A stretch of DNA of 64,000 bases from Oegoconia quadripuncta (Eukaryota > Arthropoda > Insecta > Lepidoptera > Autostichidae): the NCBI GenBank assembly GCA_949316235.1, contig OX438754.1:6619501-6683500 (forward strand), written 5' to 3'. Under the pieces are notes generated by a model. That model did not search any database. It was not told the origin of the DNA and saw only the letters and a list, made by a program, of their open reading frames with translations. Of the stretch, positions 13,136 through 25,200 are shown piece by piece (within the stretch, counting starts at the first letter, position 1; each line of letters opens with the position of its first letter). Both the position numbers and the translations under genes were made by a program.

Positions 13136-13942
13136 TTCTTAGCGAGCCGATGGCAAAACCATCAAAATTTTGAGGACCAGTATAAATAGGAATATTCATT
13201 CTCGTGTTTAATAATAAATATTTAAATATATGCAGTATCGATAGTAGTGGCTTTGTCTCGTTTGGGACTACATAATTGGTGTAAGTGTATGAAATAAAAA
13301 TGTACAAACATCAATTTATATGTAAGTAGGAGGTGTATTAAGTACATGTCTTGTAAGTTTTTTTTCATTCGGGCTTGTGGTTTCGGCGCGTTAAAAGAAT
13401 AGAACCACCACATCTCTTCCCGTGGGTATCGTAAAAGGCGATAAGGGACTCCGCAAAAAAAAACATCTACTTATAGACTTGCACGATTCAACGGCTGCGG
13501 CGATGGGTTCACCGTGGATGTTGTTTCAAGCACTCTTAATACTTGGAACACCTACGTACGGAACGCATACGTTTGGGATATTTTGATTACCGCATTTGGG
13601 TTAGGGTCGTGACGTTATGTACCTATATATTTTTTATTAAGTTATTAAGACAATCAACGATACAGAGATAAGCTTATACTTAGTTTGGTACTACAATAAT
13701 AGACCTTCTATGAACATACCTAATTCAATCTAATATTTTTAAGCTGTGTACAATAAAGAATTTTTTCATTCTTTCTTCTTCTTTCAATCACATTAATTTA
13801 TATCACGATGAAGTACCTAACTATAATGAGTAGTAACTACGTAAATAAGTACTTACACCTCAACTCACTCTACATTCACATCTCTGAAATACAACTCTGA
13901 AAACCCGACGTCAACCATCGTTGAAGGATTCATAATTCAACC

Positions 13943-14258
13943 GCCTCTGTGACTCAATGTGAACAACATAGGGTTTACAAATCAGAGGTCGCGGGTTCGA
14001 TCCCCAGCGTTCGACTCCGTTTGGTTGGTGGTAAGGCATTTTGAATGTCCGCCTGGCTAGCTACTACCATCTAATCAAAGTCTGCCGTCAAACAGCAATG
14101 TTAATAGCATTGTTGTGTTCTGGTTGTCAGAGATAAAATAGCCAGTCCCCCAAATAAGATGGGGGTTCCGGGTCAGTACGCTTCCACCTTCAGCCTCAAC
14201 TTCACTTAACATCAGGTGTGATAGAGGACAAGTGCTAGCCCGTTTTACATAAAAAAAC
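13943..14258 (+). repeat. tRNA-derived SINE (GGTTGGTGGTA family), near complete
   Basis: A degenerate A-box region (CTCTGTGACTCAATG) is followed by a clear B box GGTTCGATCCC at 13,994-14,004. The body then runs through GGTTGGTGGTAAGGCATTTT, GCAATGTTAATAGCATTGTT and GAGATAAAATAGCCAGTCCC and ends near ACATCAGGTGTGATAGAGG. Truncated relatives lie at 8,664, 23,446 and (minus) 45,255. The copia element begins 34 bases after this copy. Confidence 0.75.
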
Positions 14259-14291
14259 TCTTATTATGAAGTAGAGTTGGCCCACAGTCTT

Positions 14292-14555
14292 TGTAGGTTA
14301 TGGAGGGGCTTTTGAATAAAAACAGAGTTATTAAAGTTCGACGATAATTAAAATATATTTGAATATATATTTATAAGGAGAGGTGCACTACAGTACTGAA
14401 CCGCACACGTAAAGCGCATGTAACGAAGTAAGGGGGCTGACCTAACAAAAGTAGATCCTTCCGCTGTGCATTGATTCCATGAATGAGAACAAGAGACCCT
14501 TGTTCTAAATTATTATGAAACTGTACATAGATTTATATTTTGTTATATTCCAACA
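14292..14555 (-). repeat. Copia LTR (3' LTR in element sense)
   Basis: 264 bp. It reads the same as the other LTR base for base in my comparison. It contains AT-rich promoter-like sequence and ends TGT...ACA. Confidence 0.95.
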
Positions 14556-14814
14556 CGCCCCCCTCAAAAATAAATCTATGAAATAAATTTTTACTACTTA
14601 ATTTCTTATAATTAAGTTTACACAATAAAATTAGCACGCTCTCCTTATTTCTGGGGATACAGACACTAAATGACCCAACATTCGTTGCGCAGGATTAGGG
14701 AAAACCCAGAAAAACCTAATCAGGCCATTCCTCAATAGTAATCAAACGAAATTCAATTATAATTATTAATTGCACAAACACAAAAAAAAAAAAAAATATT
14801 ACTGAGCCGAATAT

Positions 14815-16303
14815 CTACATAAGTCCAAGCTTTCCTCTCAGTTCGATGAACCTCGGTCCCGCCAATGGTTTTGTAAAAATATCGGCCAGCTGATTACCTG
14901 TGGGAATATAAATTGCTTTAATTACATTTTTTCTCTATTTGTTCCCTAGAGAAATGGTATTTAATGTCGATGTGTTTTGAGCGTTTATGACTTGTTGGGT
15001 TACTGGCAATACTTATGCATCCATTGTTATCTTCGTAAATAGGAACAGGATTTGAAATACTTAAATGAATGCTGTTAGATAGAGACCTTAACCACAGAGC
15101 TTCTCTGACTGCTTCAAAAAGAGCCATATACTCTGCTTCAGTCGATGAGGCAGCTACTGATGACTGTCTCTTGGTTTGCCAACATAAAGTACAACGCTCA
15201 AATAATTTAAATACATAACCAGATGTACTTTTTCGGTCTGTTAAGTCATTACCTCCCCAATCTGAGTCAACAAAGCCACTCAAAACATTCTCATAAGTTC
15301 CACGAACGTAAGTTAATCTTAGATCAATGGACCCTTTTAAATATCGAAGTAAACGTTTTAAGTAGGTCCAAAGACATCCATTGTTCTTATTACTGAACCG
15401 ACTAAGGATGTTTACTGCTACGCTTAAATCGGGCCGAGTGCATAGCATTATATACATCAAACAACCGATAACATTTTTACAAGGGGCCACAATGATTTCA
15501 TTTGAATTTAACGCGTTGTAATCCAACTTCGTTTCAAGTGGGGTGACGATACTTTTACAGTCATTCATATTGAATTTGTGTAAGACTGTTTTTATATACC
15601 TGCTCTGATCCAAAGTAATTTTGTCACCACACCTTTCAACTCTTATGCCCAAAAATAGTTTAATGTCTTTTAGATCAACCATACGAAATCTGTTCATCAA
15701 ATATCTTTTAAAATTATTCATTGAACTAAGATCGGCTGTGGCTATCACTAGGTCATCTACATAAAGAATAATGTAGATGTTCTTCGAAATATCACCCTTA
15801 TCTAGCACATAGAGACAGCGGTCAACTGATGAATTTTTAAAACCCATTTCTATAAGAGCTTTTTCAAAAGTTTCAAACCAACATCGTGCTGCTTGTTTTA
15901 GTCCGTACAAGGCTTTATTCAAGTTACATACTTGGTCACTTTGACATGGAATACCTTCTGGAACTTTCATAAAGATTTCTTCCTTTAATTCCCCGTTTAA
16001 AAACGCGGTTTTCACGTCCATGTGGTGAATTAATAAATTAAATTGATTCGCGAAAGCTAATATAAATCTGAAAGTAGAAATTCTCGCCACTGGCGCGAAA
16101 GTTTCGTTATAATCTATCTCATATTTTTGACTAAAGCCTCGTGCGACCAACCGTGCTTTGTATTTAAGTGGATTTCCAAACTCGTCATTTTTAATAGTAA
16201 ATATCCACTTACAATCAACAATATTTTTATTTTTAGGTTTCGGTACTAAGGTCCACGTATAGTTTTCGATGAGTGAATTAATTTCCTCTTTTATAGCCTG
16301 TTC
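14815..16303 (-). pseudogene. Copia pol, downstream part: reverse transcriptase and RNase H
   Basis: This is the continuation, in the same frame, of the gag-protease-integrase ORF, cut off from it by an in-frame TGA at 16,304-16,306. The first ATG after the stop is at 16,150, so the RT N-terminus would not be translated without read-through. Visible motifs: MDVKTAFLNG of the RT fingers/palm, the catalytic YVDD (residues 130-133 counted from that ATG), YGLKQA, and the RNase H segments DSDWGGNDL and SSTEAEYMA. The frame closes early at 14,918 beside a run of six A (minus strand). The last ~30 residues typical of copia RNase H can be read to 14,815 only in a shifted frame, so there is a second lesion. 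Confidence 0.9.
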
Positions 16304-18889
16304 TCATAGTAACCTATCATCCCTTGTTTCGATTTCTTTGTAGGATGTTGGTACTTGACATACCAATGACTGAGCGCACAACAGATAATCTTGAAAAATA
16401 TTATCTTCATTATAGGAAACTTTGGGAAGATCTTTGATCCTATCACTCCGTCTTAAATTAGGCAACATCTTATTGTCTTGTGATAAGGAAGACCCGTTGT
16501 GCTCATCTGTTTCTCTTACAGATTTATTAGGTACTTGCCCTAATGAGGTATTTTCATTTAAGTTATCATTTGTTTGTTTTTGTATATCTGATTTCACCTC
16601 ATCAGATTTGCACACCTTCTTAGCGGGTGAAGTGTGCATTGAGTCACTTGGATTACAGGAGTTTTCATGAGCCACCCCCTTAGAGCTCAGTGAAGGTCTG
16701 CTAGACAAGAAATTTATCTCGTCCACAACCACATCTCTTACTATAACAAACTTTTCAGTTTCCACAACCCATACTTTGTATCCATTTGTTTCATAACCAA
16801 CCAGTATACCCTTTGAGGACTTATTTTCAAATTTGGTTTTTCTGATTTTGTTATGCATGAATATAGTTGATCCAAATATTTTCAAAAATTTAAGATGCGG
16901 CTTTCTACCATGCCACATTTCAAAAGGAGTTTTATAAACCTTTAAAGCTCTAGTTGGAGAAATATTTATTAAAAATGTAGCAGTTAAAACCGCTTCGCCC
17001 CAAAAGGTTTTATTTAATTTGGAACCAACCAGCATAGCGCGAGCTTTTTCTGTCACAGTTCGTATCATACGTTCTGCGATACCATTTAAAGCAGGTGTTC
17101 GTGGGACTGTTAAATGATAACTAATACCTTTTTGCACACAGTATTTTTTCATGTCATTTGACAAATATTCACCTCCATTATCACAATATAGATTAACTAT
17201 ATTCAAATTAAAATGAGCACTACTTTTAGAAACGTAATCTTGAAATATTACAAATACATCTGATTTATGCGTTATCAGGTATGTTGCACAGTAGTGAGTA
17301 AACTCATCAACAAAAATCACAAAGTAGTTTTTGCCGTCAAGTGTCGAAGGAGTGATGGGACCACACACATCTGTGTGAACATTGAATAGGGGCCGTTTTA
17401 AGTGTTCCTTATTTTTAACCTTATTAAATGGCAAACAAGCTTGTTTTCCGTTTATGCAAGCTTCACATAAGTCTTCTTTTGGTTTGATTTGACTTATTCG
17501 TTCAGTGTCACCAAACATATCATTTCCTTTTAATTGCAAAAATTTTGTTTTGCTAATGTGACCCAAACGTTGGTGCCATAAATCGCTATTATTTTCAACG
17601 GTCTTATGCAATGCAGACACATTTAACATGCTTATATGTACCTTGAAATCAATAGTAATAAAATTGTTCAAGCACTTACCAGTACCAGTTATAACCGACT
17701 TACCACGGTGATCATTTATTTGAACAGTACCATTTTGGTTAAATATCACCGTTAATCCAGCATTTTGTATTTTCCTTACGGAAAGTAGGTTATAGGGTAC
17801 GTCGGGACAGTATAAAACATCTTGAAGTGTTCCGCTTACGCCTAAATTGCTGGTTACTTCAAGGGTACCCTTTTTTATGGCCATTATAAATGTCCCATTT
17901 TTTGCTACGGATATCTTCAATGGTTTGTCTAACAACGTGAAGTTTTGTGTTAGATCTTCTCGGTTAATTATATGATCTGATGCTCCCGAGTCTAATATAA
18001 ATGAAATTTTGTTAGAATTTTCATCTTTTTCTGGAAATCCGCCGGCCATGAAGGCAAAACCTGAAAAGTCTGAAGAATTTGTAGGCTCGGTTGTTTGGAC
18101 AGTTTGAAGCGTTCTTTTTGTTTCATAATTATTGAATTTTTGTCCTTTTTTCTTATAATAATAGCAATCGTTTCTCAAGTGCCCTTTTCTTCCACAGTGG
18201 TGGCATTTTATTTTTGTATTTTTAAACTTTGCCTTTGTTTTCCAAGACTTCATTGGCTTCTTCGGATAATTCTGAGGAGAATGAGGAACTGCAGCTTGTA
18301 GAACTTTCAAGCTTGTGTCTCTATTTTCATTTAATATTTTTATTTCTTGGTCCAACAACCTTGTTTTGACAAATGCCAATGTCAAATTATCTTCAGCTAA
18401 CGTTTCAAGAGCCGTGATAACTCCATCGTAAGAGTTATGTAATGATAATAATAAATGGGAAACTTTATCCATTTCCTCCAGCTTTGCTCCAGCAGCAATC
18501 AATTCAGACAAAAGATCCTCGAAATTACGAAAATGTTTTATTAGCGGTGTATCAGTTTGGAGTTTGAGGCTGAGTAATTTCTTTCTCAAAGCTAATTGTG
18601 TAGCCAGACTTTTTCGTTCATAAATTGCATCCAAATTATCGAAAATTTGTTTTGCATTATAATCGCTTTTGACGAATCCTAGAAAGGAGTCGGATAAATA
18701 CTCAACAATTGTGCTCTTTGCGAGTTTGTCCTTTTTATACCACTCATTACTTGATTCTTCAGGAAAGTCATTGTCTATAACGTCAATCACTTCAAGTTCA
18801 CTTAACAAAATACGAAGTCTCATTTTCCAAACACTGTACTTTTCACCGTCAAATTGTTTAATATTACGTTTCATTTTTAAATTATCCAT
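16304..18889 (-). CDS. Copia gag-protease-integrase ORF (861 aa)
   Basis: This is the first part of the copia polyprotein. Gag lies at about residues 1-260 and ends in a CCHC zinc knuckle (residues 229-242, CHHCGRKGHLRNDC). The aspartic protease motif DSGASDH is at 300-306. The pre-integrase zinc-binding part begins WHQRLGH. The DDE integrase core follows, with the HTDVCGP and CDNGGEY aspartates and the NGIAERM glutamate. It starts at ATG 18,889, about 93 bases inside the 5' LTR. It ends at a TGA whose downstream frame goes straight on into RT, so the stop is a lesion in this copy and not the normal end: copia polyproteins are usually single ORFs of about 1,300-1,400 residues. Confidence 0.95.
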   Translation of the reverse strand: MDNLKMKRNIKQFDGEKYSVWKMRLRILLSELEVIDVIDNDFPEESSNEWYKKDKLAKSTIVEYLSDSFLGFVKSDYNAKQIFDNLDAIYERKSLATQLALRKKLLSLKLQTDTPLIKHFRNFEDLLSELIAAGAKLEEMDKVSHLLLSLHNSYDGVITALETLAEDNLTLAFVKTRLLDQEIKILNENRDTSLKVLQAAVPHSPQNYPKKPMKSWKTKAKFKNTKIKCHHCGRKGHLRNDCYYYKKKGQKFNNYETKRTLQTVQTTEPTNSSDFSGFAFMAGGFPEKDENSNKISFILDSGASDHIINREDLTQNFTLLDKPLKISVAKNGTFIMAIKKGTLEVTSNLGVSGTLQDVLYCPDVPYNLLSVRKIQNAGLTVIFNQNGTVQINDHRGKSVITGTGKCLNNFITIDFKVHISMLNVSALHKTVENNSDLWHQRLGHISKTKFLQLKGNDMFGDTERISQIKPKEDLCEACINGKQACLPFNKVKNKEHLKRPLFNVHTDVCGPITPSTLDGKNYFVIFVDEFTHYCATYLITHKSDVFVIFQDYVSKSSAHFNLNIVNLYCDNGGEYLSNDMKKYCVQKGISYHLTVPRTPALNGIAERMIRTVTEKARAMLVGSKLNKTFWGEAVLTATFLINISPTRALKVYKTPFEMWHGRKPHLKFLKIFGSTIFMHNKIRKTKFENKSSKGILVGYETNGYKVWVVETEKFVIVRDVVVDEINFLSSRPSLSSKGVAHENSCNPSDSMHTSPAKKVCKSDEVKSDIQKQTNDNLNENTSLGQVPNKSVRETDEHNGSSLSQDNKMLPNLRRSDRIKDLPKVSYNEDNIFQDYLLCAQSLVCQVPTSYKEIETRDDRLL

Positions 18890-18959
18890 TTTCTTAAATC
18901 ACTAAAATGTCACTAAAATACTAGGCACAAAAAGTGTCCCTTTTTTATTATTATTTAAT

Positions 18960-18982
18960 TTTATTTCCCTGGGCCCATAACC
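18960..18982 (-). promoter_or_regulatory. Copia primer-binding site (half tRNA-iMet)
   Basis: Read on the minus strand directly after the LTR's last base: GGTTATGGGCCCAG. This is the complement of the initiator tRNA-Met anticodon arm, as known for Drosophila copia. Confidence 0.85.
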
Positions 18983-19246
18983 TGTAGGTTATGGAGGGGC
19001 TTTTGAATAAAAACAGAGTTATTAAAGTTCGACGATAATTAAAATATATTTGAATATATATTTATAAGGAGAGGTGCACTACAGTACTGAACCGCACACG
19101 TAAAGCGCATGTAACGAAGTAAGGGGGCTGACCTAACAAAAGTAGATCCTTCCGCTGTGCATTGATTCCATGAATGAGAACAAGAGACCCTTGTTCTAAA
19201 TTATTATGAAACTGTACATAGATTTATATTTTGTTATATTCCAACA
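18983..19246 (-). repeat. Copia LTR (5' LTR in element sense)
   Basis: 264 bp, apparently identical to the copy at 14,292-14,555. Identity of the pair implies a recent insertion. Confidence 0.95.
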
Positions 19247-19309
19247 GTCTTACCAAGTCAGTCATTCGGAGAAGACTTCGTTGCCCGACTACGGCAAGCG
19301 GGTTATAAA

Positions 19310-19530
19310 GTTGCACTCGTTTGTTTGTTTGTTTGTAAATGCTTTATTGTACAAAAGGACAATACATTAATTTTGCATTGATACAGAATTTGTGTACAAC
19401 GGCGGACTTATCCCCTAGAGGGATATCTTCCAGTCAACCATAGGGTTGGTTAGAAAACAGTAGATTGGGCGTATACAAATTACAGCACGTTATAGGGTCT
19501 TATTAGGTTACTCGTTATAGGGTCACGTGT
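19310..19530 (+). repeat. Dispersed repeat, LINE-tail-like
   Basis: It starts with a GTTTGTTT microsatellite-like stretch, then TAAATGCTTTATTGTACAAA, a GGCGGACTTATCCCCTAGAG block and CAGTCAACCATAGGG. Related short stretches occur at about 47,935-48,020 and 54,045-54,100. This looks like the 3' end of a non-LTR element; the family is not identified. Confidence 0.45.
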
Positions 19531-20780
19531 TGGCTATAAAAACTAAGATGATGATAGGCACCCATGGGCGTCAGGATGGTTCGAAATGTATAGCCAATCA
19601 GATGTGGTAGTTTTTATAGATAGTCGGTATTTAGTCGTCAGAACTCCATCTTGCCCCATCGCGTACATGTTAGAATAAATCTATCTATACTTCTCGCGCA
19701 CGCAATAACATGGGTAATTCGATTTTATCCCAATAGTTATGTATATAATGTAAAACATATAAGAACTAAATCATAATTGGTTTAATTATTACTCAAAGAT
19801 TAGTCATTCTACATCATGTATTTTCGTCACGCCAGCTATTTAATTGTACTTTCAGACGTAACTTTGGATTATTTTTCTATCGAGTAAGTTTCTAGGAATC
19901 GCGTTTTGAAAACATGTGATCACTAGCATATATCCTGTATTTTATCTTGCAATTAATACAAAATGAATACTTAACGCATTGTTGATAAAATGGAACTGGC
20001 CGTACGCCACGTGAGGCCTAATCACGCCATAACTTTAAATGACGAGTTAAACATTCCAAACTCTGGGTAGTGGTATACTTAATATTTACATTTATTGTAC
20101 AGCAAATGTTGGTAATCATATCCAGTGCAGCAACACTACAATAACGATTAGCCCACATTACACGAGGCTAGTTACGGGATTACTAGAAAAGTTTGCAGGC
20201 TAGTTCAACTGGCCTCGACACACATCTCTCATTTACACCGCTCGCTCAGACCTAATTACGCTCTGCAGAGATCACAGATAGGAAACGAGGGAAGCAAGGC
20301 GAACCGGTTTCTAACGGACCCAACCAAATAGTTTACCACATCAAGGAAACGTGAAATTTCCCTGTAAGTGCTATTCCGTGTCGAGTCGAGAACTTGCTGG
20401 GATTATGTTGTCCTAATGTGTCAAGCAACGCTTGGTAATGTGGTTAGAGGCGTGCAAAAATAAAAACAATTTGATATGGGAAAATAGTAGTAATAATGGA
20501 CAAGAAGTGGCTGTTGATCAGTTCGCATCAAATAAAAACAGTAAAATATATATATAAAAACTGATTATGCTATACACATCTACAAAAATTCAAAAACAAG
20601 ACGAAACTCGATTGATTTATGCAGGAGTCGAAGGCCTCTAAGCGGTTTAGTGGGGTCCATTCGGTTGGCATTGGCACAAGTATCGTCACAGATTACACCG
20701 AAATAAAAAGCAGAAAGATAGTTTCCAATTTCTTGCTACTTGTGTGTAAGCTACAATGGAAAGTAGCATTTACATACATA
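19531..20780. other. Non-coding DNA
   Basis: No gene or repeat is recognised with confidence. About 20,160-20,420 is GC-richer and non-repetitive within the window. If the FER/FES gene continues leftward this is intronic. Confidence 0.4.
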
Positions 20781-20783
20781 AAG

Positions 20784-21200
20784 TCACGCCTGTTTCCCGT
20801 AGGAGTAGTCAGTGACCACAAACTTCCACTTGCTACGATCCGGACATACTTCTTTTGCTTCATTCACTCTCATAAGGTCGTTCATACATGCTCGTCGGTT
20901 TAGGGTACTCTTAATTCGGCTTTTGTCCCTGATTGGATCATGGTACGTTCGCCGTGATCTTCCCCTACCAACACTACCATCCACATTCGCTTCGTATATC
21001 TCTTTCGTTAGTTTTCTTTCATTCATCCTCTCCACATGTCCAAACCATCTCAGCCTACATTTTTCAATCTTGTCACAACGTCTTCTTTCACATTGCTTAA
21101 CTCCCTAATTACACTATTCCTGATTCTATCTTTCAAAGTTACCCCACCCCACTCATACTTCTCAATGATCTCATTTCGACTACATTAATTCTACTTTCAT
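20784..21200 (-). pseudogene. LINE (RTE-type) C-terminal fragment
   Basis: The minus-strand frame encodes RKLTKEIYEANVDGSVGRGR, then NRRACMNDLMRV and CPDRSKWK. This is the pattern of the C-terminal tail of a non-LTR reverse-transcriptase protein that is very abundant in moths (a GRGRP-type basic stretch followed by an R-D-R-x-x-W motif). The frame is interrupted upstream and there is no RT core, so it is a 5'-truncated, decayed insertion. Confidence 0.65.
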
Positions 21201-22211
21201 TCTTCTAGTGGAACCAGCACGCCGACATGAACTCAAGTGGGTGTAGCGTTTAGTACGATTTAAAATGTAAGCATAAGCATCGTGTAACGCAACTCTACAT
21301 GATCGTTTATTGATTGATGGCTTTTATGAGCCAGCATCATTGTGTAACGCATGGGTGTGGTTTGTGCTTTACCCAGTAATATAAAATTGCTTAACCTACT
21401 ACTACAGTCAACAAGTCTTATAGACGTGACTTTTAGACACCTACATTCTGAAAACATTCGAAATGTATGACAGTTCATGTATGAGTCAGTTTCCGTTTAT
21501 CAATGTCAATACGTGATCAGCTACGGTTGAGTATGAGCGCTGATAAGACAGTACCTACCTTCTAATAGTAAAGTGGTGTCACCGGCTCTTTAGTACTACC
21601 TTGAGCAACTTTTTATGGATGTGTTATCTGTCAAGTACATACGTGATTTCGTCCAAAAGCTTGCTTCCTACAGTGGTTTTGATAGTACGTATTCTTACAT
21701 CAAACAATGTAATCGACGGCTAGAATTACGTACGTGATACTAGAATTCACAAAGTGGAATACAGCTATTTTGAAAATGTCAAAAAACTGTGTTGAAAAGT
21801 GGCAAAATGCCCAAAGGAAAAAAAAAATGTACCACCGTAATTTAAGAGTTATTCAACATTAATAAGTGAGCATTCTGGTGTCATGTATTGCTGGAATCCT
21901 CATTCTCATACGCAGAAACTGCTGTATCTGTGATTATAATAAAAATCCAAAAAAACAGTGCATAAATAGTGCCACCGAAATAGATAAGTTCCATAAATAG
22001 TTCTTCAAAAACAAGCCATTATTATGCCTTTATGAAAAGTGGACGCGCAGAGGAGCACGGAATTGGCGAGGACATCATGCATGTCCCAATGTAGTTTTAT
22101 TTAATTTTTTTACGACAAAAGCACACAAAAGAAAGAAATGCCGCAACTATACATAACATATCTCCGCCACGCCCGGGTCATATCGCCTATAATTTTGCGC
22201 TTATGTCTTAC
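21201..22211. other. Presumed intronic DNA
   Basis: No exon recognised. It lies directly 3' (minus strand) of the second FER/FES coding exon; the next exon of the gene is not identifiable here. Confidence 0.4.
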
Positions 22212-25200
22212 CTGTGCGAATTGTGAAGCGATCTTAGTGTGATCCTCCTGATAGACTTTGCGGGCCTTCCTTCGTTCGGTCATGAGGGTGGTGAGACGGT
22301 CCAGCGCGCGGGACTCCAAGGCTTCCGCGTTGGCCTTGATCAGCCGGCTGGTGTTCTCCCACTCTTCGGTCATGGTGCGCCATGCGGACGCTATCAGCGA
22401 ACCTGAGGGAATAATTACATTGTAGCATTTGCACAATGATGGTCGTTGCCTTTTTGCGCACTTTATATATCCAGCTGTATACTCGCGTAGGATAACATCA
22501 AAGTCCGCACTTACCACCAAATCTATGTGAAGTTTAACATCATCGTCATAGTAAATCAAGGAGAGAACGAGCAAAATTACCTAACTGATAACGATAGAGT
22601 AATAATTTCATTTCTTGTAATATATCCGGAATTTCAGTCAGCTTTCATCAACATATCAGCTACAGGACGTCTACTGCTGAACATAGGCTTCCCCCATAGA
22701 TTTCCAGAGCACATGATTGGAAGGGGCCTGCATCCAGGGACTACCCACGACATTTATCAGGTCGGAGTTCTTCTTCAGAACTTTCCTAATTCGATCAAGT
22801 AATGAAATGCCGAGCATCGCCCTAATCTACAGCGCGTTGCGAGACTTCGAGCGAATGCACTGGCACTAAAATGTGGTCTCGTAATTTCAGTGCCAGTGAG
22901 ACTTGCAGTGAAGGAAATCTTCGTTAAAAGCAGCATGCCTGAGAAAAAGTTACAATGATACAGAGACAAAATACGGTAATCTAAATAGCAAAATGACTAC
23001 AAGTTAGGATACTTTTTCGGACATCTAACATACCTTATTTATTATTACAATTATTTATTATTACAATTACAAAGCATTACGCGGCGCAATATTTGAATCG
23101 CTAGACGTTTATACTACCTAGGCTGTCCAAAAAGTGGAGACAAATGATAGATAAAGTCGTCATCGTCAACTTGAACCTAGTCCCATAGGCTGCCTCGCCG
23201 AAGTACAAAATTTACTTAATTCGAGATGGCCGTGTGGTTCCCGACAAAATACAATATCGCGTCTCTTCCCTGTGAGTGTCATAAAACTTGAGCGTAACAG
23301 CGTAAATCGCGCTAAGAGATACTCTTAAAACGTCCAGCAGTGGACTTTTATATAGGCTGTTGATGTGATGCGTAATTCGAGACATAATTTTTTATATCCA
23401 TCTAATCCCTAGCTAGAGGTTTCTAATGCCATTTAGTGATAGGGTCCGCCTGGCTAGCTACCACCATCTTATCTAAGTTTGCCGCCAAACAGCAATGTTA
23501 ATAGCATTGTTGTGTTCCAGTTGTCAGAGAAAAGATAGCCAGTCCCCCAAATAAGATGGGGTGTCCAGGTCTGTATGCTTGCACTTTCGGCCTCATTTTC
23601 ACTTAACATCAGGTGTGATTGGGGTCAAGTGCTAAACTGTTGTGCATAAAAGAAAGACTTTATACTAAAATAACTTTTGTTTAAAAGGTCCCAAGTGACT
23701 TTAAGCATCGACCTCCTACCAGTGTTACATGTAACAATTTAAACTTTGAAAATTATATGTTTTCTGAATGAAGAACAAAAGCGCCAATTCTCATATTTTT
23801 CATCCTTGATTCTTAAATTATACATTACATTAGGTCATTCAAAAACAAACACAGAATATAGGATTTCTTGCAAATAGTAGTTTGTAGTGGAGTGTAGTCT
23901 GAAAAATTACTGATGGCACTGAAGCCATCAATAATTTTTCAGACTTCTATTGCTGGTCAATCATGTTTGTTGGTATATTGCATTTTAACAAGTACCTACA
24001 CCAGCACAATATGATCACAATAAAAGACGGGGGTAACCACATGCTGTCACTGAGACTTTCAGGAAAAAATTATTAATGGTGTGAATTATTAAATAAGACC
24101 TGAAGATAGCTTGGTGCATACCATTGATTCATAGAACATGCTCTAAAGCAAACTTTGCAGTCAAAAGAGAGTGGAACAATGAAAATGCTTGCTGTCCCTA
24201 TATGCGAATGGAAGGCACAGAAATGTGCTCATGCATGAATAACTTTTTAAAGTGTACGAGTATGGTCAAAGCCTGAAAGTTGCCTGACACCTAAGTTCAA
24301 TATGGTCATCATTCTGTGTCAATCGTGTTTTATTGGAATTATCCTACCAAGGATCGTCGGTGGCTCAGCAGCTAAGATACTGTCTCCCAATCTGGGAGCT
24401 CCAGGTCCGATTCTCAAGCAGGCCACTTACCAATAAGTTTTTAAATTTAATTAAATTAAATTATGTATATTAATTAATATGCCACCCGCTCTTAAACGGT
24501 GAAGGAAAACATTGTGAGAAAACCTGCATACTTGAGAAATAAAAATGTGAAGTCCCAAACCTGCATTGGGCCAGCGTGGTGGACTATGGCTTATACTCCC
24601 CCTTATACAAGGGAAGGCCTATATCCCTGCAGTGGGATGTTCATGGGCTGAGGTGAGATCTTACCAATGAGTCATAAAGCTTCATTTTTGTGGAAAAGGA
24701 GTAAGACTTGAGCCAAAGATAAATGATTTAACTATGCTTCGGCTAATTTATCAACCGACTGAGAGACTGTCTTGAATCATATAGTGAATGGAGCCTTTCA
24801 GTTATAATTTTTGTATTCTCTCAGAGATTTGCTAAAGTACCTAACCCTATCTAAAAGATATTTTAAAAATCCTGTGTGGTATCACAAGTAATTTAGGATG
24901 AAACTTTGAAATATGTAAGAAAGTGGATAACTAAGTTCTTTGTAAGTAAATAATCTCAACATCAAATTTATCCTTCAATCTATATTCGAATTTATAGTAA
25001 AAAATTATATCATGTTACCTATTTTTTTACAACTGAATAACAGAGACATAGACAACTAAACAACGTATTAACATCTACTACAGATGATGAGGTGATTGAT
25101 AGACTGAATTTGCTCATCATGAGCATGACAGTATAGCTATTAAAATAATATATCTTCAGGTCATATTTATTCTCAACAAAATCATTCCACCAACCACTGT

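Larger units (their letters stand above)
14292..19246 (-). mobile_element. Ty1/copia LTR retrotransposon, full length
   Basis: It is 4,955 bp, bounded by two 264-bp LTRs with TG...CA ends, and flanked by a perfect 5-bp target duplication GTCTT (14,287-14,291 and 19,247-19,251). Transcription runs right to left. Next to the 5' LTR (minus-strand sense) lies GGTTATGGGCCCAG, complementary to the anticodon region of initiator tRNA-Met, the half-tRNA primer used by copia-type elements. A purine-rich GAGGGGGG tract precedes the 3' LTR and fits a polypurine tract. The interior encodes gag, protease, integrase, reverse transcriptase and RNase H in copia order (integrase before RT) in one polyprotein frame that is broken twice, so this copy is probably non-autonomous. 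Confidence 0.97.

Noticed and set aside
16422..18905. Plus-strand frames inside the copia element
   Set aside because: Antisense to gag-pol; composition reflects the opposite strand.
22527..22802. Plus-strand 91-codon frame at 22.5-22.8 kb
   Set aside because: It runs through a dispersed repeat (related to 4,846 and 48,813) inside the FER/FES intron.
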